Shown: piece by piece, positions 25,433 through 36,128 of the stretch
How positions within the stretch are numbered: position 1 is the stretch's first letter
How the letters are laid out: each line of letters opens with the position of its first letter
Assembly: GCF_000550805.1 (NCBI RefSeq)
Contig: NZ_CP004353.1
Coordinates: 620,001 to 684,000, forward strand
DNA length: 64,000 nucleotides
Source of the DNA: Corynebacterium vitaeruminis DSM 20294
Lineage (GTDB): Bacteria; Actinomycetota; Actinomycetes; Mycobacteriales; Mycobacteriaceae
Direction of reading: 5' to 3'
Notes under the pieces: generated by a model
Told to the model about the DNA's origin: nothing
Seen by the model: the letters and a program-made list of their open reading frames with translations, nothing else
The model's database searches: none
Translations under genes and position numbers: made by a program

Positions 25433-25468
25433 CCTCTCGCCGCGCGGGGGGAACCGCGCGGCGAGAGG
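25433..25468 (+). terminator. Stable hairpin between lpqB and comF-like gene
   Basis: CCTCTCGCCGCGCGG (25433-25447) pairs perfectly with the complement at 25454-25468 around a 6-nt loop. There is no T tract, so attenuation or mRNA stabilisation is as likely as full termination. Confidence 0.6.
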
Positions 25469-25485
25469 ACGCGTCGAACCGGGGC

Positions 25486-26112
25486 GTGAACGGTGCGTTT
25501 GAGCTCCTCTTACCGGTCGAGTGCATGGGCTGCGGCAGGCCCGGCGTCCGCCTGTGTCAGGGATGCCTCGCGCACCTGCGCACCCCGCCGCAGCCGATGA
25601 CCGCGCGCGTGGACCCGCACATGCCGCTGTGGACGCTGGGGCCCTACGGCGGGCCGCGGAGGCGGATGATCATCGGTCTCAAGGAGCGCGGCCGCCGCGA
25701 CGCCGTGGCGCCGCTCGCGGCGATGACCAGGGCAGCCGTCCGCCACCTCATCGCGCGCGGCGAGGTCGACGAGGACATCGTGCTCGTCCCCGCGCCCACC
25801 TCACGGGCCTCGGCGCGCCGCCGCGGGGGAGACCCGGTGGCCCGCGTGGCGCGAAGAACCGGATTCGACACCGCCGAGGTACTCGAGCATTCCCGCAGCG
25901 TGCGGGAGTCGGTGGGGCTCGACGTGGCGGGGCGCCGCGCGAACATGGCGGGCGGGGTCCGGCTCGCGGGAGACTGGCGCGAGCTGTGCGGGCGACGGCT
26001 TCTCCTGCTCGACGACGTGATCACGACGGGGGCAACGCTGGCCGCGTCGACCGCCGTCCTGACCAGCGCCGGTTTGAGCCTCAGGGGTGGCCTGGGGTGG
26101 AGTAACGCCTGA
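25486..26112 (+). CDS. comF: ComF-family phosphoribosyltransferase-like protein
   Basis: A 208-residue protein starting at GTG. The N-terminal zinc-finger pattern CMGCGRPGVRLCQGCL is followed by the PRTase fold with the PRPP loop LLLLDDVITTGATLAAS and the upstream flexible region PAPTSRASARRRGGDPV. ComF proteins take part in DNA uptake in competent bacteria, but many homologues in actinobacteria have no shown role there. It lies between lpqB and hpf, as Rv3242c does in M. tuberculosis, and the gap to lpqB carries a hairpin. Confidence 0.82.
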   Translation: MNGAFELLLPVECMGCGRPGVRLCQGCLAHLRTPPQPMTARVDPHMPLWTLGPYGGPRRRMIIGLKERGRRDAVAPLAAMTRAAVRHLIARGEVDEDIVLVPAPTSRASARRRGGDPVARVARRTGFDTAEVLEHSRSVRESVGLDVAGRRANMAGGVRLAGDWRELCGRRLLLLDDVITTGATLAASTAVLTSAGLSLRGGLGWSNA

Positions 26113-26246
26113 GCGATAAAACAATGTGGCGCAAAGGTTATGACCAGAGGTATCCTTGCAGTGGAAGTTGATCCCGCCACAGGGGGAAGAGCAGAGTAAT
26201 CCCACTCACAATCTTCCCGGCGGCCGACACAGGAAGGTACGTGATT

Positions 26247-26912
26247 ATGACCACGCCTGCTGCTAGCAACGATTCCCTGAGCCCCGACGTCAAGGTGACC
26301 ATCACCGGACGCAACGTCGAGGTCCCCGAGCACTTCGCCGAGCGAGTGAACACCAAGCTCGGAAAGATTGCTCGCCTCGACCCGACCCTGACTTTCTTCC
26401 ACGTTGAGCTCCAGCACGAGCCCAACCCGCGCCGCGCCGACCAGAGCGATCGCATCCAGATCACCGCGACCGGCAAGGGTCACATCGCCCGCGCGGAGGC
26501 CAAGGAGGACAGCTTCTACGCCGCTCTGGAGACCGCCCTAGCTCGCATGGAGCGCTCCCTGCGCAAGGTGAAGGCACGTCGCTCGATTTCCCTCTCCGGC
26601 CACCGCGCCCCGCTGGGCACCGGCGAGGCCGCCGCAACCCTGGTCCAGGAGGCGGAGGACGCCAAGGCCGCCAACAGCTACGACGAGGATCCGTACGCGG
26701 ACAAGGTCGAGGACGTCGTCCCGGGCCAGATCGTTCGTACCAAGGAGCACCCGTCCACCCCGATCTCCGTGGACGAGGCGCTCAGCGAGATGGAGCTGGT
26801 CGGACACGACTTCTTCCTCTTCGTTAACTCCGAGAACGGCCGCCCGTCCGTGGTCTACCGTCGCCACGCCTTTGACTACGGCCTGATCACCCTCGCGGAC
26901 GAGGAGAAGTAG
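26247..26912 (+). CDS. hpf: Long-form ribosome hibernation promoting factor (HPF/RaiA)
   Basis: A 221-residue protein: the N-terminal HPF domain (VKVTITGRNVEVPEHFAERVNTKLGKIARLDPTLTFFHVEL, followed by the basic RSLRKVKARR) binds the 30S decoding region, a linker is present, and the C-terminal domain (EALSEMELVGHDFFLFVNSENGRPSVVYRRHAFDYGLI) dimerises to form 100S particles. The length marks the long form. The ATG at 26247 has AGGAAGG at 9 nt; the GTG at 26241 is too close to it. It lies just before secA. Confidence 0.93.
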   Translation: MTTPAASNDSLSPDVKVTITGRNVEVPEHFAERVNTKLGKIARLDPTLTFFHVELQHEPNPRRADQSDRIQITATGKGHIARAEAKEDSFYAALETALARMERSLRKVKARRSISLSGHRAPLGTGEAAATLVQEAEDAKAANSYDEDPYADKVEDVVPGQIVRTKEHPSTPISVDEALSEMELVGHDFFLFVNSENGRPSVVYRRHAFDYGLITLADEEK

Positions 26913-26947
26913 CCCTCCTCCCGCGTCGATGACGTGAGCAGCGCTTT

Positions 26948-26979
26948 ACCCGACACCTGTTTTCAACAGGTGCCGGGTT
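26948..26979 (+). terminator. Hairpin terminator after hpf
   Basis: ACCCGACACCTG (26948-26959) pairs with CAGGTGCCGGGT (26967-26978), with one mismatch, over a 7-nt loop, and is followed by TT. It probably separates hpf from the secA promoter. Confidence 0.6.
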
Positions 26980-27002
26980 CAGCTATTTCCCGCAGTTGTG
27001 CG

Positions 27003-27008
27003 TACAAT
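27003..27008 (+). promoter_or_regulatory. Probable -10 element of secA promoter
   Basis: TACAAT at 27003-27008, about 52 nt upstream of the GTG at 27061. I do not see a clear -35. The ribosome-binding site AAAAGGA precedes the start codon. Confidence 0.4.
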
Positions 27009-27060
27009 GGCGGTTTAGTATTGCCATTATTTGCTGGAAACACGAAAAGGATTAGCGCAG

Positions 27061-29600
<2,540 letters not shown>

Positions 29601-29604
<4 letters not shown>

Positions 29605-30005
29605 GCCACCCGCAGGGTCATGACCCGGGCGGCCTCGGTGCGGGGATCGAACGCCACCTGCGCCGAGTAGGCGAAGTGGCGTCCCGCGCAGGCGACGGTG
29701 CCCAAGACCATCAACCCATCGGCTCCCGCGCGAAAGTGCGTGGAGTCGATTCTTATTGGCCCCCTTAGCGCGGGCTTTCGCAGGCGCTCGGCGATGGCGC
29801 CGACGGCCATGGGGTGGAAGACCTTGGGTGGAAGCGTGCTCACCGGCCTGGTGCCGAAGGCGGCGCATAGCCCGATGCTGATCACCGCCAGCGCTTTTCG
29901 ACGGCGATGCCAGGGGATCTCCGTGACCTCCTGGGGAACCCTGGCGTCCACGAGGACGAACAGGGACGCCGTCCCCGGGAGCGGTTCTAAGCGTGAAATG
30001 GACAA
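29601..30005 (-). CDS. Rv3235-family protein (DUF6459-like)
   Basis: A 134-residue protein beginning at TTG (30005) with AAGGAG 8 nt upstream. The central part resembles the Rv3235 family: a helical region ([41 protein letters not shown]) then an anti-parallel pattern ([37 protein letters not shown]) with the family-style end [10 protein letters not shown]. It is convergent with secA and their stop codons share CTAG. Rv3235 lies in the same stretch downstream of secA1. Function unknown. Alternative starts downstream would shorten it. Confidence 0.6.
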
Positions 30006-30179
30006 CTGTATCTACTCCTTGGAGTTGCAAAATCCAAGGCAGGCGACATTACTGCGGGGATACCGCGCCCCTTGTGCTGCAGGAATGCATAAGCATGGGG
30101 CACAATAGAAAACAATCGAGCAGGCGTAGGCACTTACTACTATGCCAGCAAATAACAAATCGTGAGGTGTAAACGAGCC

Positions 30180-30590
30180 GTGCGTGGCTTAATCGTGGAT
30201 TATGTGGGCGTCCTTGACGGGACCGATGAGGAACAGCGTCGATGGCGGAATCTCTTCGCCGCGGCGCGCGCCAACGGCGTGGGGCTAGCCGTGCTGTCCA
30301 ACGATCCGGGCGGCGCCGGCGCCGATCCCATCCGCGTGCTGCAGACCCAGGGCATCGTCGACGCGGTGCTGCTCTCCGGCGAGATCGGCGCGGAGAAGCC
30401 CGACGTCGCCGCGTTCGAGGCCGCCGCCGACGCGCTCGACCTACCCATGCGCGATTGCGTGCTTGTCGACGATTCCATCCTCAACGTCCGCGCCGCCGTG
30501 GAGGCGGGCCTGGTGGGCGTTTACTACCAGCAGTTCGATCGCGCGGTCGTCGAGATCACCGGCCTGTTCGGCCTGGACGGTGAATTCTAG
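30180..30590 (+). CDS. HAD-like small hydrolase, cap-less
   Basis: A 136-residue protein with motif I-like VDYVGVLDG (nucleophile Asp kept, second Asp position Val), motif III lysine in GAEKPDVAAFEAAADALDL and motif IV VLVDDSILNVRAAVEAGLVGV. There is no cap domain, so it is a minimal HAD fold. The GTG at 30180 has GAGGTG 10 nt before it; the in-frame GTG at 30162 would place that site inside the gene. The stop (TAG) shares one base with the GTG of the next gene, so the pair is translated together. The substrate is unknown; loss of the second Asp makes phosphatase activity uncertain. Confidence 0.7.
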   Translation: MRGLIVDYVGVLDGTDEEQRRWRNLFAAARANGVGLAVLSNDPGGAGADPIRVLQTQGIVDAVLLSGEIGAEKPDVAAFEAAADALDLPMRDCVLVDDSILNVRAAVEAGLVGVYYQQFDRAVVEITGLFGLDGEF

Positions 30591-31096
30591 TGCGCGTCTA
30601 CATCCCGGCCACCTTCGCGCTGCTCCAGGAACTGAGCGAGAACGGCGCCATCACCGCGCGCTCCGGCTACGGCTTCGCGGTCACCCCGGCGCTGCGCGAG
30701 TGGTTCACGGAGGGCGACGAGGAGGACTTCTCCGAGATCGCCTTCGACGACGCCTCCCGTGCCTCCCTGCGCCTGCTCGCGATCGGTGACGAGGAGCGCT
30801 TCCCGCACCGCCGCGTCGTGGTCTCCGTCGACGTGCCCGACGAGAACGTCACCCTCGAGCCCAACCTCGGCGAGGCAGTGGTGAGCCTCAAGCCCGCCCA
30901 GGTGGGCTTCGACGCTGTCGCCGCCATCCACGTCGACGTGGAGGCCAGCGAGGGCGCGACCGCCAAGGCCATCGCGTCGGTCGACGCCGCCGATCTGGGC
31001 GACGAGGAGGCCGAGCTGGCCGTCGGCGACGCCCTCGACAACTTCATGGCCTGGTACGACCCGAGCGAGCTGGGAGTGCTCGTTCAGCTGCTCTAG
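30590..31096 (+). CDS. DUF6912-family conserved protein
   Basis: A 168-residue, mildly acidic protein starting (GTG) VRVYIPATFALLQELSENGAITARSGYGFAVTPALREW, a conserved actinobacterial start. No catalytic motif or membrane segment is visible. It overlaps the HAD-like gene by 1 nt, and a clear terminator follows. Function unknown; conserved pairing with the HAD-like gene suggests a common role. Confidence 0.68.
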   Translation: MRVYIPATFALLQELSENGAITARSGYGFAVTPALREWFTEGDEEDFSEIAFDDASRASLRLLAIGDEERFPHRRVVVSVDVPDENVTLEPNLGEAVVSLKPAQVGFDAVAAIHVDVEASEGATAKAIASVDAADLGDEEAELAVGDALDNFMAWYDPSELGVLVQLL

Positions 31097-31116
31097 CCGA
31101 GTGCCCTGACACCTTG

Positions 31117-31143
31117 CCCCTGCCTTTGTGCAGGGGTTTTCTT
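31117..31143 (+). terminator. Rho-independent terminator after the DUF6912 gene
   Basis: CCCCTGC (31117-31123) pairs with GCAGGGG (31130-31136) with a 6-nt loop and is followed by TTTTCTT. Confidence 0.85.
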
Positions 31144-31335
31144 GTTGGCAGGCGTCCCCATAGTGGTGGAGTCAGTGTGCACGGCCCATTGTGACCGGCG
31201 ATAAAGCCGGGGGTGGCGGGCGGTGGAATCCTCGACCCGAGGCATGCGGGGAAGGGGCTGGTCAAGCAGTCTTATTCGGTAGAGGAGGATGCGAGGTCGC
31301 CTTCCTGCTGGGGGTGGGCGATGTAATAGTTAGGC

Positions 31336-31345
31336 GTCGAAAAGC
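31336..31345 (+). repeat. Dispersed motif variant (GTCGAAAAGC)
   Basis: TAGGCGTCGAAAAGCAACAA, with A at the Y position. The flank matches the consensus on both sides. Confidence 0.55.
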
Positions 31346-31371
31346 AACAAGCAAGTAGGTAGACAAGAACC

Positions 31372-31400
31372 TTACGGTAGCGTAGGCTACGAATCCGTAA
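31372..31400. promoter_or_regulatory. Inverted repeat operator upstream of reductase-desaturase genes
   Basis: TTACGG and CCGTAA form the outer arms, and CGTAG-G-CTACG the inner arms, of a 29-bp near-palindrome ending 32 bp before the GTG. This is TetR-operator-like. The TACG words resemble those in the inverted repeat in front of fas (48634-48666), so one lipid regulator might act at both. Confidence 0.55.
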
Positions 31401-31432
31401 CTTTTTGCACCGAAACCTTCTAAGGGGAACCT

Positions 31433-32491
31433 GTGCCCTCTGACAAGCTGGCAAAAGTGCGTGGCATCCTCCAGCGATTCACCACGCCGCTGCTTCCAGA
31501 CGACTATTCAGCGCTGATCAACCCGCTGTGGTCCACGCGCGAGCTGCGCGGCAAGATCGAACGCGTCCGCCGAGAAGGCGACGTCGTCCACCTCGACATC
31601 ACGCCCGGCTGGGGCGTGCCCACCTCCTTCCATGCGGGCCAGTACATCGGCATCGGCGTGCTCGTCGACGGCCGCTACACGTGGCGCTCCTACTCACTGA
31701 CCAACGCCCCCGGCCACGTGGCGGGAACTCTGAGCATCACCGTCCGCGCGGTGGAGAAGGGCAAGCTGTCCAACCACCTCGTCGGCAACGTGCAGCCCGG
31801 CACCACCATCCGCCTGCTGGCGCCGTCGGGCGACTTCCACCTCACCGACCCCGTGCCGGCAAAGCTCGCGTTCGTCACCGCGGGCACCGGCATCACCCCG
31901 GTCATCTCCATGCTGCGCACCATGGCCGAGCGCAGGCAGTTCGAGGGCAGCGATGTCGTGCTCGTTCACTCCAGCCGCACCCGCGAGGACGTGCTCTTCG
32001 CCGACGAGCTCGCGCGCCTGCAGAAGGAGCACCCGCAGTTTAAGGTTCACACTCGCATCACCAGCGAGGAGGGCCGCGTCACCCCGGAGAACATCGACCA
32101 GATCGTCCCCGACATCACCGACCGCGTTGTCTATGCCTGCGGCCCCGCCGAGATGCTCGACGAGATGGAGGCCTGGGCCAAGGACGCTGGCGTCGAGCTC
32201 AAGACGGAGCGCTTCACCCTCGATCGCATTTCCGACGCCCAGGGTGGCACCATCACCTTCCCCGGGCGCGCCAGCATCGAGGTCGACGGCGCCACCACGA
32301 TCCTCGAGGCGGGGGAGAAGGCGGGTGTTAACCTGCCCTTCGGCTGCCGCATGGGGGTGTGTCACACCTGCGTGCGCCCGCTCGTGGAGGGGCACGCCCA
32401 CAACCTCGTCACCGGCGAGACCCACGAGGCGGGCTCGCGCGTGCGCACCTGCGTGTGCGTGGCCAACGGTGACCTGATCGTCGAGGCCTAA
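31433..32491 (+). CDS. Ferredoxin-type flavin oxidoreductase, desaturase electron donor (Rv3230c-like)
   Basis: A 352-residue protein with an FNR-type FAD domain (RSYSLTNAP around residue 85), an NAD(P)H domain (TAGTGITPVISML, VVYACGPAEML) and a C-terminal plant-type 2Fe-2S ferredoxin domain with Cys ligands in FGCRMGVCHTC and, later, RTCVCV. It starts at GTG with AAGGGGA. It is followed after 44 bp by an acyl desaturase, so it very likely passes electrons from NADPH to that enzyme, as Rv3230c does to DesA3 in M. tuberculosis. Confidence 0.88.
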   Translation: MPSDKLAKVRGILQRFTTPLLPDDYSALINPLWSTRELRGKIERVRREGDVVHLDITPGWGVPTSFHAGQYIGIGVLVDGRYTWRSYSLTNAPGHVAGTLSITVRAVEKGKLSNHLVGNVQPGTTIRLLAPSGDFHLTDPVPAKLAFVTAGTGITPVISMLRTMAERRQFEGSDVVLVHSSRTREDVLFADELARLQKEHPQFKVHTRITSEEGRVTPENIDQIVPDITDRVVYACGPAEMLDEMEAWAKDAGVELKTERFTLDRISDAQGGTITFPGRASIEVDGATTILEAGEKAGVNLPFGCRMGVCHTCVRPLVEGHAHNLVTGETHEAGSRVRTCVCVANGDLIVEA

Positions 32492-32535
32492 CCGCCCACA
32501 CGCCGCCCCCGAACGCATAAGACCAAAGGAACACT

Positions 32536-33804
32536 ATGGCAATCGATAACATCAAAGCCTATTCGCACCTCACCGACGAGGACATCGCGGCCATCGGCGC
32601 CCGCCTCGACGAGATCAAGAAGGAAGTCACCGACTCCCTCGGCCCCAAGGACGTCGCCTACATCAAGAACCTCATCCGCACGCAGCGCGGCATCGAGGTC
32701 GCTTCCCGCATCGCGCTGCTGTTTAGCGGCAACAAGAAAATGTGGTGGCTGGGCACCACCCTGCTGTCCACCTCCAAGATCCTGGAGAACCTGGAGATCG
32801 GGCACAACGTCCTCCACGGCCAGTGGGACTGGATGAACGACCCCACGATCCACTCCACGACCTGGGAGTGGGACATCGTCTGCCCGTCCTCGCAGTGGAT
32901 GCACTCCCACAACTACATCCACCACACCTACACCAACGTGCTCGGCATGGACAACGACGTGGGATATGGCATCCTGCGCGTGACCCGCGACCGCAAGTGG
33001 ACCCCGATGCACGCCTTCCAGCCGGTGATCAACACCGTGCTGGCCACCCTGTTCGAGTGGGCCGTGGGCTACTACGATGTGGAGCTGGGCCGCTACTTCG
33101 TGGGGCGTGCGACCTGGGAGGACACCAAGGAGAAGTTCTGGGAGACCACCCGCAAGGCCGGTCGCCAGACCGCGCGTGACTTCGTGTTCTACCCGGCGCT
33201 GTCGGGCAAGAACTTCGGCCACTCGCTCACCGCGAACCTCACCGCCAACCTGGTGCGCTCCCTGTGGGCCTACGCCGTCATCTTCTGCGGCCACTTCCCG
33301 GACGAGACGGAGACCTTCACCAAGGAGCAGTTCAAGACCGAGGACCACAACCAGTGGTACCTGCGCCAGATGCTCGGTTCGGCGAACTTCAGCGGCGGCA
33401 AGCTGCTGACGATCCTCTCCGGCAACCTGAACTACCAGATTGAGCACCACCTGTTCCCCGACATGCCGTCCAACCGGCTCGCCGAGGTGGGCACGAAGGT
33501 CAAGGCGCTGTGCGAAGAGTACGACCTGCCGTACAACGTCGCCTCCTTCCCGGTGCAGCTGTTCAAGGTGGAAAAGACCATCCTCAAGCTCACCCTGCCG
33601 AACAAGTACCTGGTCGCCGACCGCGACAACGCGCCCGAGGTGCGCTCCAACGCGGCTTTCACCAAGTACCCGGAGGTCGAGAGCCAGCTGTGGGTCGGCG
33701 AGACCGACAAGGGCCGCTCCGGCCTGCGCACCGGCCTGAAGCTGCTGAAGAAGCTGCGCCCGACCGTGGTCGACGTGGTCAAGCACTACTCGGGTCGCCG
33801 TTAG
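32536..33804 (+). CDS. Membrane acyl-CoA delta-9 desaturase (DesA3-like)
   Basis: A 422-residue di-iron integral membrane enzyme of the fatty-acid desaturase family. Three His boxes are visible: GHNVLHGQW (HxxxH, near 93), HSHNYIHHTYTN (HxxHH, about 120) and NYQIEHHLFPDMP (HxxHH, near 300). Hydrophobic stretches lie between them. It desaturates stearoyl- or palmitoyl-CoA and adjusts membrane fluidity; oleate is a main acid in corynebacterial membranes and mycolates. Its electron donor is the gene immediately upstream. The ribosome-binding site is AAAGGAA before the ATG. Confidence 0.88.
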   Translation: MAIDNIKAYSHLTDEDIAAIGARLDEIKKEVTDSLGPKDVAYIKNLIRTQRGIEVASRIALLFSGNKKMWWLGTTLLSTSKILENLEIGHNVLHGQWDWMNDPTIHSTTWEWDIVCPSSQWMHSHNYIHHTYTNVLGMDNDVGYGILRVTRDRKWTPMHAFQPVINTVLATLFEWAVGYYDVELGRYFVGRATWEDTKEKFWETTRKAGRQTARDFVFYPALSGKNFGHSLTANLTANLVRSLWAYAVIFCGHFPDETETFTKEQFKTEDHNQWYLRQMLGSANFSGGKLLTILSGNLNYQIEHHLFPDMPSNRLAEVGTKVKALCEEYDLPYNVASFPVQLFKVEKTILKLTLPNKYLVADRDNAPEVRSNAAFTKYPEVESQLWVGETDKGRSGLRTGLKLLKKLRPTVVDVVKHYSGRR

Positions 33805-33820
33805 ACAACCGACTATAGAC

Positions 33821-33830
33821 GTCGATAAGC
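33821..33830 (+). repeat. Dispersed motif copy (GTCGATAAGC)
   Basis: GACGTCGATAAGCAAAAGCC, 16 bp past the desaturase stop and before the OYE gene. Confidence 0.68.
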
Positions 33831-33861
33831 AAAAGCCATCGACGGGGAATAATTAAGAAGG

Positions 33862-33887
33862 AACCATGCGTTGTACAACGTATGGTT
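33862..33887. promoter_or_regulatory. 26-bp palindromic operator over OYE start codon
   Basis: AACCAT and ATGGTT form the outer arms and CGTTGTACAACG the centre, with only one mismatched pair. It looks like a TetR-type operator, and it overlaps the ATG at 33882, so a repressor bound here could block both transcription and initiation. Confidence 0.6.
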
Positions 33888-33897
33888 TCTTTGTTTG
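33865..33897 (+). CDS. Putative 10-codon leader peptide before OYE gene
   Basis: ATG at 33865 has the well-placed ribosome-binding site GAAGGA 3-4 nt upstream and encodes MRCTTYGFFV followed by TGA. The peptide ends 13 nt after the OYE ATG (33882) in another frame, so the two overlap. It could be a translation-coupled leader, or the site may simply serve the OYE gene. Whether it is translated is unknown. Confidence 0.35.
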
Positions 33898-34955
33898 ATC
33901 CCGCGACCGCGGGCGCACTTCAGCTGAATAACCGGGTCACGATGGCGGCCCTGACCCGCATGCGTGCCGACGAGGACGGCATCCCCAGCGCGCTGCACGC
34001 CGAGTACTACTCCCAGCGCGCGGGCGCTGGCATCGTGGTCACGGAGGGCACGTTCCCGACCTTCGTCAGCCGCGGCTTCGAGGGGCAGGCGGGCATCGCC
34101 AACGCCGATCAGCAGGCTGGGTGGCGGCAGGTGGCCGAGGCGGTGCACGCCAAGGGCGGCACGCTGGTCATGCAGATCATGCACGCCGGTCGCATGACGC
34201 ACCCGTCGATGAACCGCGGCCAGGAGCCGGAGGCGCCGTCTGCGATCGCGTCCGGCACCATCACGCACACGCCAGCGGGCAAGGTGCCGCTGCCGGTGCC
34301 GCGCGCGCTCGAGACCAACGAGCTGCCGCGCATCCGTGACGAGTTCGTGGCCGCCGCGCGCCGCGCCATCGACGCCGGCCTCGACGGGGTGGAGCTGCAC
34401 GGCGCGAACGGCTACCTCCTCCACGAGTTCCTCGCCCCGAGTTCTAACACGCGTACCGACGCCTACGGCGGCTCGCCCGAGGCCCGCGCCCGCTTCGTCA
34501 TCGAGGTCGTGCGCGCGGTCGTCGCGGAGGTCGGCGCCGAGCGCGTGGGCCTGCGCATCTCGCCGGAGCACAACGTCCAGGGCGTCATCGAGGACGACCA
34601 CGCGGACGTCGTGGCCACCTACGACGCGCTTCTCGACGGCATCAAGGACCTCGGCCTTGCCTACCTGTCCATCCTGCACGCCGACTACGCGGGCGAGTTC
34701 GTCGCGCACCTGAAGGAGCGCTTCGGCGGCTTCGTCATCCTCAACTCCGGCTTTGGCAAGGTCACCGAGCTCGACGAGGCCCGCGAGATCGTCGAGGGCG
34801 GCCACGCCGACGCCGTCGCGGTCGGGCGCGAGCTCATCGCCAACCCCGACCTGGTCCGCCGCTGGAAGGAAGGCCTCGCTCTCAACGTGCCAAACCCGAA
34901 GACCTTCTACACGGGTGGCGCGAGCGGCTACACCGACTACCCGTTTGCCGAGTAG
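33882..34955 (+). CDS. Old Yellow Enzyme-family NAD(P)H:flavin oxidoreductase (OYE)
   Basis: A 357-residue TIM-barrel FMN enzyme. It begins MVSLFDPATAGALQLNNRVTMAALTRMRA and has the substrate-binding/catalytic segment VELHGANGYLLHEFLAPSSNTRTDAYGG and AVAVGRELIANPDLVRRW near the FMN phosphate site. OYEs reduce activated C=C bonds and quinones and are usually induced by electrophile stress. The good ribosome-binding site lies 19 nt upstream of the ATG at 33882, closer to a 10-codon leader at 33865; a TTG at 33891 is another possible start. It stands alone, before a terminator shared with the minus-strand rsgA gene. Confidence 0.87.
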   Translation: MVSLFDPATAGALQLNNRVTMAALTRMRADEDGIPSALHAEYYSQRAGAGIVVTEGTFPTFVSRGFEGQAGIANADQQAGWRQVAEAVHAKGGTLVMQIMHAGRMTHPSMNRGQEPEAPSAIASGTITHTPAGKVPLPVPRALETNELPRIRDEFVAAARRAIDAGLDGVELHGANGYLLHEFLAPSSNTRTDAYGGSPEARARFVIEVVRAVVAEVGAERVGLRISPEHNVQGVIEDDHADVVATYDALLDGIKDLGLAYLSILHADYAGEFVAHLKERFGGFVILNSGFGKVTELDEAREIVEGGHADAVAVGRELIANPDLVRRWKEGLALNVPNPKTFYTGGASGYTDYPFAE

Positions 34956-35053
34956 CTTCGACCAGCGAAAACACACCCGCAAGGGCGGCGAACATATGCA
35001 CTCTGCGTATGGATCAGCCCATGTATACGAAAAGCGCATATCTCGCGCGTAAA

Positions 35054-35097
35054 AAACCACCGTCCGGCCCTACATCTGTGGCTCCGGACGGTGGTTT
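35054..35097. terminator. Bidirectional terminator between OYE gene and rsgA
   Basis: A 14-bp perfect stem (35054-35067 with 35084-35097) has A-rich and T-rich ends, so it can act for both convergent genes. Confidence 0.85.
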
Positions 35098-35108
35098 CTT
35101 ATGGGGGC

Positions 35109-36128
35109 CTAGCTCTCCCACTCGACGTTCGTCCGCAGCGCGCCCAAAAGCTTGCGCACCGCCTGGACGCGCCGCCCAGTCGCGGAGTCAGGGTCGAAGT
35201 CGTCGAGCATGCACTCCGGGTCGGCGGGAGGTCCCATGTGCGTGCAGCCGCGCGGGCAGTCCTCGACGGCGCGCGCTAGGTCCTCGAAGACGCCGACGAC
35301 GGTGTCCGCGTCGACGTGGGCCAGCCCGAAGGAGCGGATGCCGGGGGTGTCGATGATCCAGCCGCCCGCGGGAAGTCGTAGCGCCACCGCCTGCGTGGAG
35401 GTGTGGCGGCCCTTGCCCACGCCGGAGACCTCGCCGGTCTCGCGGAAGGCGTCGGGGACCAGGCGGTTGACCAGCGTCGACTTGCCCACGCCCGAGTGCC
35501 CGATGAGCGCGGTGAGCGAGCCGTCGACGATCTCGCTGACCGGGGTGAGGTCGTCCTCGACGCCGCAGACGACGACGGGCACGTCGAGCGCGTCGAACTC
35601 GGCGGCGAACTCGGAGGGGTCGGCGAGGTCCGACTTGGTCAGGCAGATGATCGGCTGCAGGTGTCCGACGAAGGCGGCGACGAGGGCGCGCTCGACGAAA
35701 CCGGAGCGCGGCGGGGGATCGGCCACCGCGCAGACGATGAGCAGCTGCGAGGCGTTGGCCACGACGATGCGCTCGTAGGGGTCGGTGTCGTCGGCGGTGC
35801 GGCGCAGCACCGAGGTGCGCTCGGCGAGCTTGACGATGCGCGCGAGGCTGCCCGGGCGGCCCGAGGTGTCGCCGACCACGCCGACGCGGTCGCCGACCTC
35901 GACCGGCGTGCGGCCCATCTCCCGGGCGCGCATGCACACGACCGGGTCGTCCTGGCCGTCCAAGACCACGCCCCAGCGGCCGCGGTCCTTGGTCACGACC
36001 ATGCCGAACTCGGCGTCGTCGTGGGTCGGGCGATCCTTGGTGCGCGGGCGCGAGCCCTTGCCGGGCCGGATCCGCACGTCCGACTCGTCGTAGCTCCTGT
36101 CGCCGCGGAACCTCGAGCTGCGAGCCAT
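35109..36128 (-). CDS. rsgA: Ribosome small-subunit maturation GTPase RsgA
   Basis: A 339-residue, circularly permuted GTPase. An N-terminal OB-like domain (about 35-110, VVTKDRGRWGVVLDGQDDPVVCMRARE) is followed by the permuted G motifs: G4 LTKSDLA, G1 GHSGVGKSTLVN, G2/G3 KGRHTSTQAVALRLPAGGWIIDTPGIRSFG, then the zinc-binding CPRGCTHMGPPADPECML. It helps late 30S assembly. The ATG at 36128 overlaps the aroA stop by one base (TGATG), so it is translated after aroA. This arrangement is conserved in actinobacteria (Rv3227-Rv3228). Confidence 0.93.
   Translation of the reverse strand: MARSSRFRGDRSYDESDVRIRPGKGSRPRTKDRPTHDDAEFGMVVTKDRGRWGVVLDGQDDPVVCMRAREMGRTPVEVGDRVGVVGDTSGRPGSLARIVKLAERTSVLRRTADDTDPYERIVVANASQLLIVCAVADPPPRSGFVERALVAAFVGHLQPIICLTKSDLADPSEFAAEFDALDVPVVVCGVEDDLTPVSEIVDGSLTALIGHSGVGKSTLVNRLVPDAFRETGEVSGVGKGRHTSTQAVALRLPAGGWIIDTPGIRSFGLAHVDADTVVGVFEDLARAVEDCPRGCTHMGPPADPECMLDDFDPDSATGRRVQAVRKLLGALRTNVEWES

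Larger units (their letters stand above)
31144..31432. promoter_or_regulatory. Intergenic region upstream of reductase-desaturase operon
   Basis: No gene is seen. It contains a dispersed-motif variant at 31331-31351 and a 29-bp inverted repeat at 31372-31400 close to the start codon at 31433. The ribosome-binding site is AAGGGGA. Confidence 0.45.
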
